A stretch of 40,807 nt of DNA, taken from an uncultured Mycoplasma sp. (GTDB lineage Bacteria > Bacillota_I > Bacilli_A > RF39 > UBA660). Shown here in pieces: positions 25,748-34,312 of this stretch. The first letter of the stretch is position 1, and each line of letters opens with the position of its first letter. The stretch is taken from positions 1 through 40,807 of the forward strand of contig CANRTI010000011.1 in NCBI GenBank assembly GCA_947642635.1, written 5' to 3'. The translations under genes and the position numbers were made by a program. Under the pieces are notes generated by a model. That model was given only the letters and a program-made list of their open reading frames with translations. It was not told the origin of the DNA and made no database searches.

Positions 25748-25761
25748 AAATAACACTCCTA

Positions 25762-26169
25762 TCAATTAAACTTTTCATATAATTTTTTTCTAATAATATA
25801 TAATCCAAAAAAAGGTATTATAATAGACAAACTCTTAGAAATCAAAAAACAAATTTTTTCTGAGGCAAAATAGCTTACTAATACTTCATTAGAATAATAA
25901 ATTATTAAATTTGCTATAATTAAACCAAATACAAACGTACAAATATATATCAATAAATTTTTAGACTTTTTCTCTTCAACATGAAATACTAATTTTGAAT
26001 TTAATAAATATTGCACTATCGCACCACTTATAACACCAACAGAATTAGCAACTACTAAAGAAAAAAAAGATTTAAAAATATAAGTTATAATAATATCAAT
26101 TATAGTAACAAAAATAGATATAATACCATATACTATAATTTTTTTATATTTTTTTAAAAGATTAACCAT
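25762..26169 (-). CDS. GtrA-family membrane protein (lipid-linked sugar flippase)
   Basis: 135 residues with four membrane segments, the standard GtrA size. The family pattern is visible at the N-terminus (VYGIISIFVTIIDIIITYI) and in NSVGVISGAIVQYLLNSKLVF, where the N-x-x-F/L-V-F motif after the second segment is typical. GtrA proteins are thought to flip polyprenyl-phosphate sugars to the outside. Overlaps the UGM-like gene by eight bases and precedes the polyprenyl-phosphate sugar synthase. Ribosome site GAGG before the ATG. Confidence 0.88.
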   Translation of the reverse strand: MVNLLKKYKKIIVYGIISIFVTIIDIIITYIFKSFFSLVVANSVGVISGAIVQYLLNSKLVFHVEEKKSKNLLIYICTFVFGLIIANLIIYYSNEVLVSYFASEKICFLISKSLSIIIPFFGLYIIRKKLYEKFN

Positions 26170-27436
26170 TTACAACCTCATTTTCTAATTTATCTGCTAA
26201 TTCTTTTGCTTCTATCATACAATCTTCCATAGAACAGTATGTCCAACCACCATATCTTCCAATTGAAAAAATAGATTTTTTAGATAAATTAGACAATACA
26301 ATTTTTATTTTATTATCTGTTTCTTTATTAATATGAACATAAGCAGGATTCATAACAATAGGTACATAATCAACCAATTCAAAGGTATCATCAATTATAT
26401 TTTGTTTTTTCAAATTATCTATAGTAAGCTCAAGTTGCTTATTAATTTCATTATCAGTAATTTTTATATCTTTATTATAACCAATCTCAACATACATACT
26501 TAACTTATTTTGATTTAAAATATTATCATAAAAACCAATACGATAATAATTACAATCTTTACTTGGTATGTACAACCAATGCTCATTTTTTAAATAAGAT
26601 TTTTTATTAAACCCTAAATTAAAAACTAATACTTGATTATAAGATAATTGATTGGCTAATTCAGGCTCATTAACAAAATTCAAAAAATTATTTAATGGCA
26701 TAGTATTAATTAAATAATCATAATATATAATGTTATTTTTAGAAGTTTTAACAAATTTTTCATTAATATTTATTTGAACAACATTTTCTTCTAACACAAT
26801 TTTTTCTTTATCTAATTTCTTCTCTAATATTTTAATAAAAGACTGTGCTCCATTTTTAGGATATAAGAAATTATTATTATAAGAATTATTATTTGATTCT
26901 TTCATATTTTTAATTATTAATTCTTTATCAGCATAAGGAAAAAATCTCCCCATTGCTTCAACATCTAATTTTGCTAAATCAATAGCATAAAGTTTTTCAT
27001 TATATGGTTTCAAAAATTTTTCAACAATACTTTTTCCAAATTTTCCATAAAGCATATCCAAAAAATTATCATAATTTTTTTTCTCAGCTTTATTAAATAA
27101 ATCATATAAACAATCAATAAATTCCTCTTTTTCTAACTGATGAATATTCATTTGAAAAGGATAATCAATTAATTTATTATTATAAATAATTTTAGTACAT
27201 TTATTTTGATAAACAATATCCTTCTTTGGTAAATCATTTATAAATTTATTCTTAAATTCATCATTTTTAAAATGAAAGAAATGTCCTGCATAATCCCAAA
27301 TATAATCTTTTCTTTTAATAGTGCGACAATAACCGCCAACTTCTTTTTCTTTCTCTATTATAACATAATCCTTAACATAATTAGCAAAGGTTAATCCAGA
27401 AATTCCCCCACCAATTATTAAATATTTAGTCTTCAT
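26162..27436 (-). CDS. FAD flavoprotein, UDP-galactopyranose-mutase-like
   Basis: About 424 residues from ATG 27436 (ribosome site GGGAGA eight bases before). The N-terminus has the FAD Rossmann motif IIGGGISGLTFA, an acidic end of strand two (IIEKEKEVGGYCRT), and WDYAGHFFH. Further on IDYPFQMNIHQL and FLKPYNEKLYAIDLAKLD resemble UDP-galactopyranose mutases, especially the eukaryotic-type branch; the C-terminal FAD motif is SIGRYGGWTYCSMEDCM. It likely rearranges a nucleotide sugar (for example pyranose to furanose) for the surface polymer. A different FAD-dependent amine-oxidase-type reaction cannot be excluded. It sits between a glycosyltransferase and gtrA with overlapping ends. Confidence 0.75.
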   Translation of the reverse strand: MKTKYLIIGGGISGLTFANYVKDYVIIEKEKEVGGYCRTIKRKDYIWDYAGHFFHFKNDEFKNKFINDLPKKDIVYQNKCTKIIYNNKLIDYPFQMNIHQLEKEEFIDCLYDLFNKAEKKNYDNFLDMLYGKFGKSIVEKFLKPYNEKLYAIDLAKLDVEAMGRFFPYADKELIIKNMKESNNNSYNNNFLYPKNGAQSFIKILEKKLDKEKIVLEENVVQININEKFVKTSKNNIIYYDYLINTMPLNNFLNFVNEPELANQLSYNQVLVFNLGFNKKSYLKNEHWLYIPSKDCNYYRIGFYDNILNQNKLSMYVEIGYNKDIKITDNEINKQLELTIDNLKKQNIIDDTFELVDYVPIVMNPAYVHINKETDNKIKIVLSNLSKKSIFSIGRYGGWTYCSMEDCMIEAKELADKLENEVVNG

Positions 27437-27441
27437 AAACA

Positions 27442-28722
27442 CTATCTCCCCTTTATGCTTCCAATCAATTCATCAAATTTACATGCTACAGTTACCGCGT
27501 CAAATCTTTCCGCATAATCAAAATTTAATTTTTTAGAAAAACCCTCATAAATTATTAAATATAAATAATTTAATATTTCTTCAGCATTATTCTCTAAACA
27601 TAAAGAATTATATTCTTTTAATATTTCTGAACTAGCCCCATCTAACATTGTTATTCCAAATATTCTTTTTTTTGAACCAATATAATCAGCTAGCTTAGCT
27701 GCAAAAAATATATTTTGATCAGTAATATCACTTATATTAGCGTCGATTAATATTAACCAATCCGCCTTCTGCATAACTTCTAAGCTTTTTAAATAATCTA
27801 TATTTTTTTTAATTCTAACAAAACTCAATAAATCATTATTTAAAAGATATAGTTTTTCATTATCACTCATACTACCATAAAAATAAAATTCTACTTTATC
27901 TTCTAACTCAGGATCTAATTCATTTAATCTATTTAAAGCAACAAATAATTCATGAGGAGATCTCACATCGTCTAACGAACCAACATATGTAAAAACTATT
28001 TTTTCATTTCTATGTTTTATTTTTTTATATAATGAATTGTCATAACTATGATATAATACTACAGCTTTTTTTATCAAATCTTCTTTATTTTTATAGTCTT
28101 GTAACATATAACTTTGTTGAAACTTATTATTAAATATTATATAATCACATTTATTAATTATTTCTTTTTGCAATTCATTATTATCTTCAATAAAAAATTT
28201 TTCCCTTTTTTTGTAATTCATTTTATATCTCAACGATCTTAAAATTCGAAAAGGAGAAATAATTTCTTTTAAACCCATATGTCTTACATATCTTTGATCT
28301 AATGAATATGGATTACAATATTTTATAACTTTTAACGTAAATGGATTATTACCAATCGGATCACCAAATGATGCTATCCATTTAATATTTGGTTTTATTT
28401 TTTTTATTTCTAAACCTATTATATGAGAAACTTCTGGCATAGATCTAGTCATAACTATATCATATTTATCCAAATTTTCATAAAAATAATCTATTGCTTC
28501 TTTTTTAAATTCATTCAAATCTTTTGCATCAGAATCAATTCTTCTAATATTTTTTCCTAAAATAATATCATCAGATTGTCCATATGACCAACTTTCATTA
28601 TTATGTTGAGTATAAACATCATATTCATATTTTGAATTATTTAATAATTTAAAAGTAACTAATCCTTCTGATGAATTTATTGGTGGAAAAAACCAACTTA
28701 TTACTAAAATCCTTTTTCTCAT
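27442..28722 (-). CDS. GT-B-fold glycosyltransferase (GT4-like)
   Basis: 426 residues. The N-terminus ILVISWFFPPINSSEGLVTFKLL is the usual opening of GT4 enzymes (Gly-rich acceptor loop replaced by SSEG). The donor half starts near FTYVGSLDDVRSPHELF, with YFYGSMSDNEK and later ADWLILIDANIS and FFAAKLADYIGSKKRI, which covers the E-x7-E nucleotide-sugar region in a divergent form. It overlaps the upstream GT2 gene by four bases (ATGA) and the next gene follows at once. Substrates are unknown; context indicates polymer assembly on a lipid carrier. Confidence 0.75.
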   Translation of the reverse strand: MRKRILVISWFFPPINSSEGLVTFKLLNNSKYEYDVYTQHNNESWSYGQSDDIILGKNIRRIDSDAKDLNEFKKEAIDYFYENLDKYDIVMTRSMPEVSHIIGLEIKKIKPNIKWIASFGDPIGNNPFTLKVIKYCNPYSLDQRYVRHMGLKEIISPFRILRSLRYKMNYKKREKFFIEDNNELQKEIINKCDYIIFNNKFQQSYMLQDYKNKEDLIKKAVVLYHSYDNSLYKKIKHRNEKIVFTYVGSLDDVRSPHELFVALNRLNELDPELEDKVEFYFYGSMSDNEKLYLLNNDLLSFVRIKKNIDYLKSLEVMQKADWLILIDANISDITDQNIFFAAKLADYIGSKKRIFGITMLDGASSEILKEYNSLCLENNAEEILNYLYLIIYEGFSKKLNFDYAERFDAVTVACKFDELIGSIKGR

Positions 28723-29765
28723 GACAATCTCTTCCTTCTAAGTCTATTTCTTAAATTATATAAATAATTAAAAGATTTTTTTAACATCTTATTTTTTATC
28801 TTTACAAACTTAAAATTTGTTTTACGGTGGTATCGAATAAAAGCAACCTTATTAGACTTTTCATATAAATCCCTATCAATCGACATAAAATATTTATCGA
28901 ACTCAACAATTTGACTATAAGTCTCATTTTGATTTTTATCATAAACACAAAAAATAGTATAATGAGTATTTAGCAAATAAATTAATATCATCTCCAAATA
29001 ATCTCTTTTAACTTTAGATATTTTTGATTTAATATTTTTGTAATATTCAATTAAATATTTCAATACTTTTTCGTGTGATAATTTGTTTTTTACAAACGAA
29101 TCAATATTAACACTTTGATTTTTTCTACCTATATAATATCTATAAACATCAAGATTATAATAAACAAAAGTTTGTACTTCTTTAATTGGCTCAATATTAT
29201 ACTGCATATCAACATAAAATGTTTTTTCTAACAAACAAAGTTTCGAATTTTTTAAAATATCAAGTTTATAAGTTGAAGTAGCCATTACAAAATATTCACC
29301 ATTCAAAATGTTTAAATCAATATCATCAAAATAATATACCTTATTCTCTACCAAATTTTTATAAATATAAATGCTTTCGTGTTGATCATAAACATGAATT
29401 TGACGATAATTAGTAACTACTAAATCAGCAGTTTCTTTTTTTAATTTCTGAACAAATTTTATAAAATCAACACATTTAAACCAATCATCACTATCTAAAA
29501 CACGAAAATACTTTCCTGTAGCCAATTCCAATCCTTTGTTTATTGTAGATCCATGACCACCATTTTCTTTTTCAATCAATTTTATTGTATCAGGATATTT
29601 CCTTCTGTATTCTTTTACAATATTTACTGAGTCGTCTTTACTGCCATCACTTACAACTAAAATTTCTATATCATTAATAATTTCTTTTAATAAAATACTA
29701 TCCAAACATCTCTTTATATATTTTTCAGTATTATAAACAGGAATCAAAATTGTTAAAATTTTCAT
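28719..29765 (-). CDS. Family 2 glycosyltransferase
   Basis: 348 residues. GT-A motifs are TILIPVYNTEKYI (6-18), VSDGSKDDS (38-46), KENGGHGSTINKGLELATGKY and VLDSDDW (DXD, 89-95). The remaining 200 residues are a helical extension with a basic end (KIKNMLKKSFNYLYN then RNRLRRKRLS) that may associate with the membrane. No membrane segments. It comes directly after the TagH ATPase gene and overlaps the next glycosyltransferase. Likely adds one sugar to the exported polymer. Confidence 0.88.
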   Translation of the reverse strand: MKILTILIPVYNTEKYIKRCLDSILLKEIINDIEILVVSDGSKDDSVNIVKEYRRKYPDTIKLIEKENGGHGSTINKGLELATGKYFRVLDSDDWFKCVDFIKFVQKLKKETADLVVTNYRQIHVYDQHESIYIYKNLVENKVYYFDDIDLNILNGEYFVMATSTYKLDILKNSKLCLLEKTFYVDMQYNIEPIKEVQTFVYYNLDVYRYYIGRKNQSVNIDSFVKNKLSHEKVLKYLIEYYKNIKSKISKVKRDYLEMILIYLLNTHYTIFCVYDKNQNETYSQIVEFDKYFMSIDRDLYEKSNKVAFIRYHRKTNFKFVKIKNKMLKKSFNYLYNLRNRLRRKRLS

Positions 29766-29777
29766 AATTATACACCT

Positions 29778-30539
29778 CTACCTACCACTCATAAACTTTT
29801 TATACTCGTCACACACTTCTTTTCCACCAATTTTTTGCACACCCCCATGTTCTAGCCAAACAACTCGATCACACATCTTCTTGATTTGTTCAATCGAATG
29901 TGAAACAAACAATACAGTAGTCCCTCCACCAATCATTGATAACATCTTCGCTTCACTTTTCGCTTGAAAAGCCATATCACCAACTGCTAAAATTTCATCA
30001 ACAATTAATATTTCAGGATCAACAATCGTTGCTATTGAAAAAGCGAGTCTTGCCACCATTCCGGATGAAAAATTTTGTACGGGAACATCTAAAAAATCTT
30101 TTAACTCCGAGAATTCCACAATTTCTTCAAACTTTGAATCAATTAATTCTTTTGAATACCCCATCACCGCTCCATTTAAATAAATGTTTTCACGCGCTGT
30201 CAATTGAGGATCAAACCCTGCTCCTAATTCAATCATCGGACAAATATTTCCATAAGTTTTAACACTACCCTTAGTAGGTTTCATAACTCCCGAAACAACT
30301 TTTAAAAGTGTCGATTTACCAGCCCCATTGGAACCAATAAAACCAATTACTTCTCCTTTTTTTACTTTAAAATCTACATCTTTCAAAGCCCAAAAATTAT
30401 TTTTTTCTTTCTTTCGCCTCTTATCTTTTTGAAAAAAATTAATAAATCCTTGTTTTAAAGAAAAACCTTTTTCAATCCCTAAATTAAAACGCATAGAAAC
30501 ATTTTCGACTTCAATCATTATATCTTTCTTATCTTTCAT
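29778..30539 (-). CDS. tagH: Teichoic-acid/polysaccharide exporter ATPase (TagH/Wzt-type)
   Basis: ABC ATPase that pairs with TagG to export a lipid-linked polymer. 253 residues. It has the family-specific N-terminal insertion (FSLKQGFINFFQKDKRRKK), then Walker A GSNGAGKST (69-77), IELGAGFDPQLTARENIYLNG (the polymer-exporter Q-loop region), signature NFSSGM (156-161), Walker B LIVDEILAVGD (178-188), and switch FVSHS (His214). It lacks the C-terminal carbohydrate-binding domain found in some Wzt proteins and the SH3-like tail of Bacillus TagH, so substrate recognition is probably by the common mechanism. Strong AGGAGG ribosome site, eight bases after tagG. Confidence 0.9.
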   Translation of the reverse strand: MKDKKDIMIEVENVSMRFNLGIEKGFSLKQGFINFFQKDKRRKKEKNNFWALKDVDFKVKKGEVIGFIGSNGAGKSTLLKVVSGVMKPTKGSVKTYGNICPMIELGAGFDPQLTARENIYLNGAVMGYSKELIDSKFEEIVEFSELKDFLDVPVQNFSSGMVARLAFSIATIVDPEILIVDEILAVGDMAFQAKSEAKMLSMIGGGTTVLFVSHSIEQIKKMCDRVVWLEHGGVQKIGGKEVCDEYKKFMSGR

Positions 30540-30547
30540 AAAGCCTC

Positions 30548-31342
30548 CTACACATAATAGATAAATTTATCTTGGTTTTTCCTAAAGATAAATATCCCCA
30601 ACAATAATATTCCAAATCCACAACCAAAGCAATAAATCCACACATTTAATGTTGGCACAGCATGATATAAAATAATATCTCGGGCAAATTTTACAAACCA
30701 ATATAAAGGATTAAACTTAAAGAAAAATTGTAAATTTTCCGGAATAATCGAAATATCATACATAATTGGTGTCAAATATGTCCATAAAGTAATAACTACT
30801 CCATAAATATAAAACATATCTCTTAAAAACACTGAAATTGTTGATAATATCAATCCAAAACCAAATGTAAACATAAATAAACATAAGAACATAAAAGGAA
30901 GCAACAAATGATGTACTGTCACACCAGTTCCGGTTGCAAATATTATGATATATAATGGTATTAAAGTCAATAAAAAATTAATCCCTACAAACAAACATTT
31001 TGTCAAAGGAAAAATATATTTAGGAATATAAACTTTATTTATTAAACTAAAATTAGCTACTACACTACTCATCGCTAAATTCGAAGCTTCATTAAAATAA
31101 TTAAAAATTACCAGACCACTCATCAAATAAGCTAAATAGCTAACTCCTGGTGTTGTTGTTTTAAATATATTAGTAAATACAATCGCCATCACCGCCATTG
31201 TAAGTAAAGGATATAACAAACTCCATAGAACACCTAAAACACTTCTTTTATATTTAACTTTAAAATCACGAGTTACTAATTGCTTAACTAAAAAACTATA
31301 TTTCTTATAAGTATATTTTAAATTATTTATTATTTTTTTCAT
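30548..31342 (-). CDS. tagG: Teichoic-acid/polysaccharide exporter permease (TagG/Wzm-type)
   Basis: ABC-2-type permease, about 264 residues from ATG 31342 (AAAGGA eight bases before it); the in-frame TTG at 31384 is unlikely. The amphipathic N-terminus with FLVKQLVTRDFKVKYKRSVLG followed by VLWSLLYPLL is the hallmark of the Wzm/TagG family. Six membrane segments follow, with TPIMYD and FNPLYWFVKFARDIIL near the fifth. Cotranscribed with tagH. Together they move the undecaprenyl-linked polymer across the membrane. Confidence 0.9.
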   Translation of the reverse strand: MKKIINNLKYTYKKYSFLVKQLVTRDFKVKYKRSVLGVLWSLLYPLLTMAVMAIVFTNIFKTTTPGVSYLAYLMSGLVIFNYFNEASNLAMSSVVANFSLINKVYIPKYIFPLTKCLFVGINFLLTLIPLYIIIFATGTGVTVHHLLLPFMFLCLFMFTFGFGLILSTISVFLRDMFYIYGVVITLWTYLTPIMYDISIIPENLQFFFKFNPLYWFVKFARDIILYHAVPTLNVWIYCFGCGFGILLLGIFIFRKNQDKFIYYV

Positions 31343-31364
31343 TACAAGTATCCTTTCATTATTT

Positions 31365-31394
31365 ATTATAACAAAAATCCTCAATTATTAGCAA
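31365..31394 (-). promoter_or_regulatory. Candidate promoter for the tagGH-glycosyltransferase operon
   Basis: Minus strand TTGCTA (31389-31394), 18 bases, TATAAT (31365-31370), overlapping the last codons of the upstream ligase-like gene and ending 22 bases before the tagG ATG. Confidence 0.5.
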
Positions 31395-32850
31395 GTTTTT
31401 TGCTCATATTACTGCCCCTAATCCAATTTAAAATAAATGCAAATGTAATCGTCGGAAACAAAGAATTAATAATATTTCCTGTTAAGTAAGCTGAAAACAT
31501 AAATAAAACTATACAAGATAATGTTAAAAAAACTTCAAATGATCTTTCTTTAATAAATTGATAACTATAATAAAACAATATTATAATATAAAAACTTAAT
31601 AATATAATACTTCCCAATATTCCAAAAGCATAATAATGTAATAAAAAATCTCTTTCAATATTTACTACATTTTGAATTCTAACGTTTGAAATTCCCACTA
31701 AAAAATCTAATTTACTATTATTTATCTCTAACATTCTTAAAACAATACTCTTTTCAATATATCGATAATTTATCTCTTCCATTTTATTATTTTTTACAAA
31801 ATCATACCAAAAATCTTCATCATCTCGCATCGGGTAATATTGTTCAAAAAAGATATTTGGTAAATAATCTGGATTATAATTATCTAAAACAAATTGTTGT
31901 TTTTCACTTGTTTTATTCTCCGTTTTGTTAATACCATCATTAACATTTTGATTACCATTATTATTTAAAACATTACTATCTAAAACAGACGTATTACTTT
32001 TATTTAACTCACCATTACGGTTCATAAACGGCGAAATTGGTAATAACAATCCCCAAATTAATATCACCCCTAACACTAGCCAAACCTTATGATTAATTTT
32101 TTCTTTTCGATATTTTGTTAAAATCAAATACACAACTAGTAAAACGCCTAAAGATAAAAGTCCCCCTAAAGAGGATACTCTCGTTCCTAACATTAACATT
32201 GCCATCCCAATAGCAAACATATAAATAATATTTCGCTTTCTTTCTAAAAGAAAACTAAAACTTACTACTAATAAACAAAGTAATACTACTGCTACTTGAT
32301 TAGCATACATAAAATAACCTTTTGACGCCGTTTCTAAATAATAAATATTCTTACTCCAAGAAAATATATTATATTTAATTACTCCTTCTCCATAACTACT
32401 TAAACTAAACTTTAATAAATTCGTCACTATAATTGAACCAGCCATTAAAATAATCCATAATTTTAACATCTTACCATATTTTTCTCGTGCAATTTTTTGA
32501 TAATATAGACTATATAAAAAAGTTCCCGACATCAACAATTTAATAATCGCCACCCCTTCATTAATTACACTATATTCATTTACGACTAAAGAATTAAATG
32601 AAAAACTTTTCCACCAAGATATGCCTAAATAAATTAAACAAAGTCCATAATATAAGAAAATATATTTTAAATTTTTTCGTGATTCTTTAAAAATTATTAA
32701 TGTTAAAATAAATATAATACTTAACAAAATAACTATCACTAAATTTGTATAATGATTATGCAAAAAAGTTAATCCGGTCAAAGGAAATATTCCTAAAAAA
32801 ATTAAAGTTAAAATTTGCACTAATTTTTGATTTTTTGATAATTCTAACAT
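31381..32850 (-). CDS. O-antigen ligase/polymerase-like membrane protein
   Basis: About 489 residues from ATG 32850 (GGTGAATAAA just before; the GTG at 32862 is part of that ribosome site). Around ten or more membrane segments with the layout of the O-antigen ligase / Wzy-like family: NQVAVVLLCLLVVSFSFLL and MAMLMLGTRVSSLGGLLSLGVLL (Thr-Arg in the TR-S motif) before a large extracytoplasmic loop of about 120 residues, then two or three more segments. The loop is Asn-rich at first (NTSVLDSNVLNNNGNQN) and then Tyr/Asp-rich. It probably polymerises or ligates the glycan outside. It lies upstream of the TagGH exporter genes. Family call is moderate; a pure hypothetical membrane protein is possible. 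Confidence 0.7.
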   Translation of the reverse strand: MLELSKNQKLVQILTLIFLGIFPLTGLTFLHNHYTNLVIVILLSIIFILTLIIFKESRKNLKYIFLYYGLCLIYLGISWWKSFSFNSLVVNEYSVINEGVAIIKLLMSGTFLYSLYYQKIAREKYGKMLKLWIILMAGSIIVTNLLKFSLSSYGEGVIKYNIFSWSKNIYYLETASKGYFMYANQVAVVLLCLLVVSFSFLLERKRNIIYMFAIGMAMLMLGTRVSSLGGLLSLGVLLVVYLILTKYRKEKINHKVWLVLGVILIWGLLLPISPFMNRNGELNKSNTSVLDSNVLNNNGNQNVNDGINKTENKTSEKQQFVLDNYNPDYLPNIFFEQYYPMRDDEDFWYDFVKNNKMEEINYRYIEKSIVLRMLEINNSKLDFLVGISNVRIQNVVNIERDFLLHYYAFGILGSIILLSFYIIILFYYSYQFIKERSFEVFLTLSCIVLFMFSAYLTGNIINSLFPTITFAFILNWIRGSNMSKKLANN

Positions 32851-32893
32851 TTTATTCACCAAATTAATTATAACTTATGAATAAATAAAAAAA

Positions 32894-32910
32894 AAGAAGA
32901 AAATCTTCTT
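32894..32910 (-). terminator. Terminator after spoVIF
   Basis: AAGAAGA/TCTTCTT stem (32894-32900, 32904-32910) with a three-base loop, then eight T on the minus strand. Overlaps the spoVIF stop. Confidence 0.7.
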
Positions 32911-33151
32911 AAAACATTTTATCAATATTTTGGGGAACATTACCATTAATTACTTTACTAACTATTTTATCACTTTGTTCTTTACTAATATTTTTACCAG
33001 TCATTTTACTTAAAGTTTCAATTACTTCTCTTAAAGTTTTTTCATCTTTCATATTTCCATTTTGTAATTTTTCAGCTAAACCAATTATGGTATTTTTATC
33101 CACCTTTGTTTTTTTCTCCACCTTATTAAAAAAAGAATCACTTAAATTCAT
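32909..33151 (-). CDS. spoVIF: SpoVIF-like small protein (stage VI sporulation protein F family)
   Basis: 80 residues matching the Bacillus SpoVIF family across their whole length: FFNKVEKKTKVDKNTIIGLAEKLQNGNMKDEKT, then a Leu-rich segment, LSKMTGKNISKEQSDKIVSKVINGNVP and a short end. Bacillus SpoVIF is needed for normal coat assembly late in sporulation. Here it is in an envelope-polymer locus, 45 bases after yerB, with GAGGTG before the ATG and a terminator at its end. Homologues are also annotated in Firmicutes not known to sporulate, so the name marks family, not function. Identification is from memory of the pattern. Confidence 0.75.
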   Translation of the reverse strand: MNLSDSFFNKVEKKTKVDKNTIIGLAEKLQNGNMKDEKTLREVIETLSKMTGKNISKEQSDKIVSKVINGNVPQNIDKMF

Positions 33152-33196
33152 ATAACACCTCTAAATTATTATATGATTAAGTAATTCAAATGTTTA

Positions 33197-34240
33197 TTAA
33201 CCTATTGTTAAAGTTCCCGTTTTTGGATATATTTGAATGAAAGTATTACCATCTGAAACATCTATTTCTGTTCCATCTAAATACATATACTTAGTTTTAC
33301 TTTCTCGATCTTTTTTACTCCATTTAATTGGTATGCTGTAACCATTCGTAATATAAACGCCTTTTCCTTCTCCAATATTTTGTAAATCTTTTAATTTTTC
33401 ATCATAATCATTATATTGAACATCATAAGCAATAATATTTTTAAATTTATATTGTTCACCAGTTACTAAATCAACATGTTTTTGCCCACTCATACTCCGA
33501 TAATACATTTTATCTTCACTATTATATTCATAACTAGATGTTTGATAATTAGAATATTTTATCGCTACTGTATTTGCAACTTCTGCCCCTTCTTTTTTCG
33601 ATAAATCTACTTCATCAACACTATAATTTAACAAATAACCTTTATCTGTAGTAGTTCTTAATTTTAATTTTTCAATTCCTTGATGAATTAAATCCGTACT
33701 TGTAAATCCTGTATGTTCGGTTGCTCTTTTTAAAGTTTTATCACGCGTAAAATATTTTCCTTCATAAGTTATTCCATCTAATCGATCTAATCCTAATTCT
33801 TTTAAATGCGCATAAGCTACATAAGAACCACCCCAGTGTACATAAATAGCATCATTTTCCATAACATAATCTAAATAATTATGTCTTGAACTTCTTACTG
33901 AACCAATTTTATCTACTTTAGCATCTTGCGTATATAAAGCCATCATTCTTGTAATGCCACCTTCAACCATTATCTCATAAATTAAATAAGCATCTTTCAA
34001 ACCTGATTGTGGCCAAGCAGCCCGATTATTATTAATCATTACTGCAATCGGTCTTTTATCACTATTTAAATCAACTATTTGAACACTTTTATTAGAATCA
34101 TCCACTTTATCCGGTTTCTTTTCAACTGGTTTATCATCTTTTAATAAAAAGAAAACTCCCACTACTATAGCAATTAATAACAAAGAGCCAATTACTATTG
34201 CACCAATCATATATTTTTTATCAAATTTAATTTTTTTCAT
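33197..34240 (-). CDS. yerB: YerB-like DUF3048 protein, membrane-anchored
   Basis: 347 residues. One membrane segment at about 10-33; no lipobox Cys, whereas Bacillus YerB is a lipoprotein. The extracytoplasmic DUF3048 part is clear: RPIAVMINNNRAAWPQSGL, AYLIYEIMVEGGITRMMALY, KIGSVRSSRHNYLDYV, and a second domain around YKFKNIIAYDVQYNDYD to GTLTIG. The molecular function of DUF3048 is not known. The gene follows the LCP ligase gene, with TAGGAG before the ATG. Its place beside tagO and LCP suggests a role in the envelope, which is only guilt by association. Confidence 0.85.
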   Translation of the reverse strand: MKKIKFDKKYMIGAIVIGSLLLIAIVVGVFFLLKDDKPVEKKPDKVDDSNKSVQIVDLNSDKRPIAVMINNNRAAWPQSGLKDAYLIYEIMVEGGITRMMALYTQDAKVDKIGSVRSSRHNYLDYVMENDAIYVHWGGSYVAYAHLKELGLDRLDGITYEGKYFTRDKTLKRATEHTGFTSTDLIHQGIEKLKLRTTTDKGYLLNYSVDEVDLSKKEGAEVANTVAIKYSNYQTSSYEYNSEDKMYYRSMSGQKHVDLVTGEQYKFKNIIAYDVQYNDYDEKLKDLQNIGEGKGVYITNGYSIPIKWSKKDRESKTKYMYLDGTEIDVSDGNTFIQIYPKTGTLTIG

Positions 34241-34289
34241 TTTTTTACTCCTAACTACATCTATTATAACTTATTTACTAATTAAAAAA

Positions 34290-34310
34290 AAGAATTAATT
34301 AAACATTCTT
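34290..34310 (-). terminator. Terminator after the LCP gene
   Basis: AAGAAT/ATTCTT stem (34290-34295, 34305-34310) with a 9-base loop, followed by a run of eight or more T on the minus strand, two bases past the LCP stop. Confidence 0.55.
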
Positions 34311-34312
34311 AA

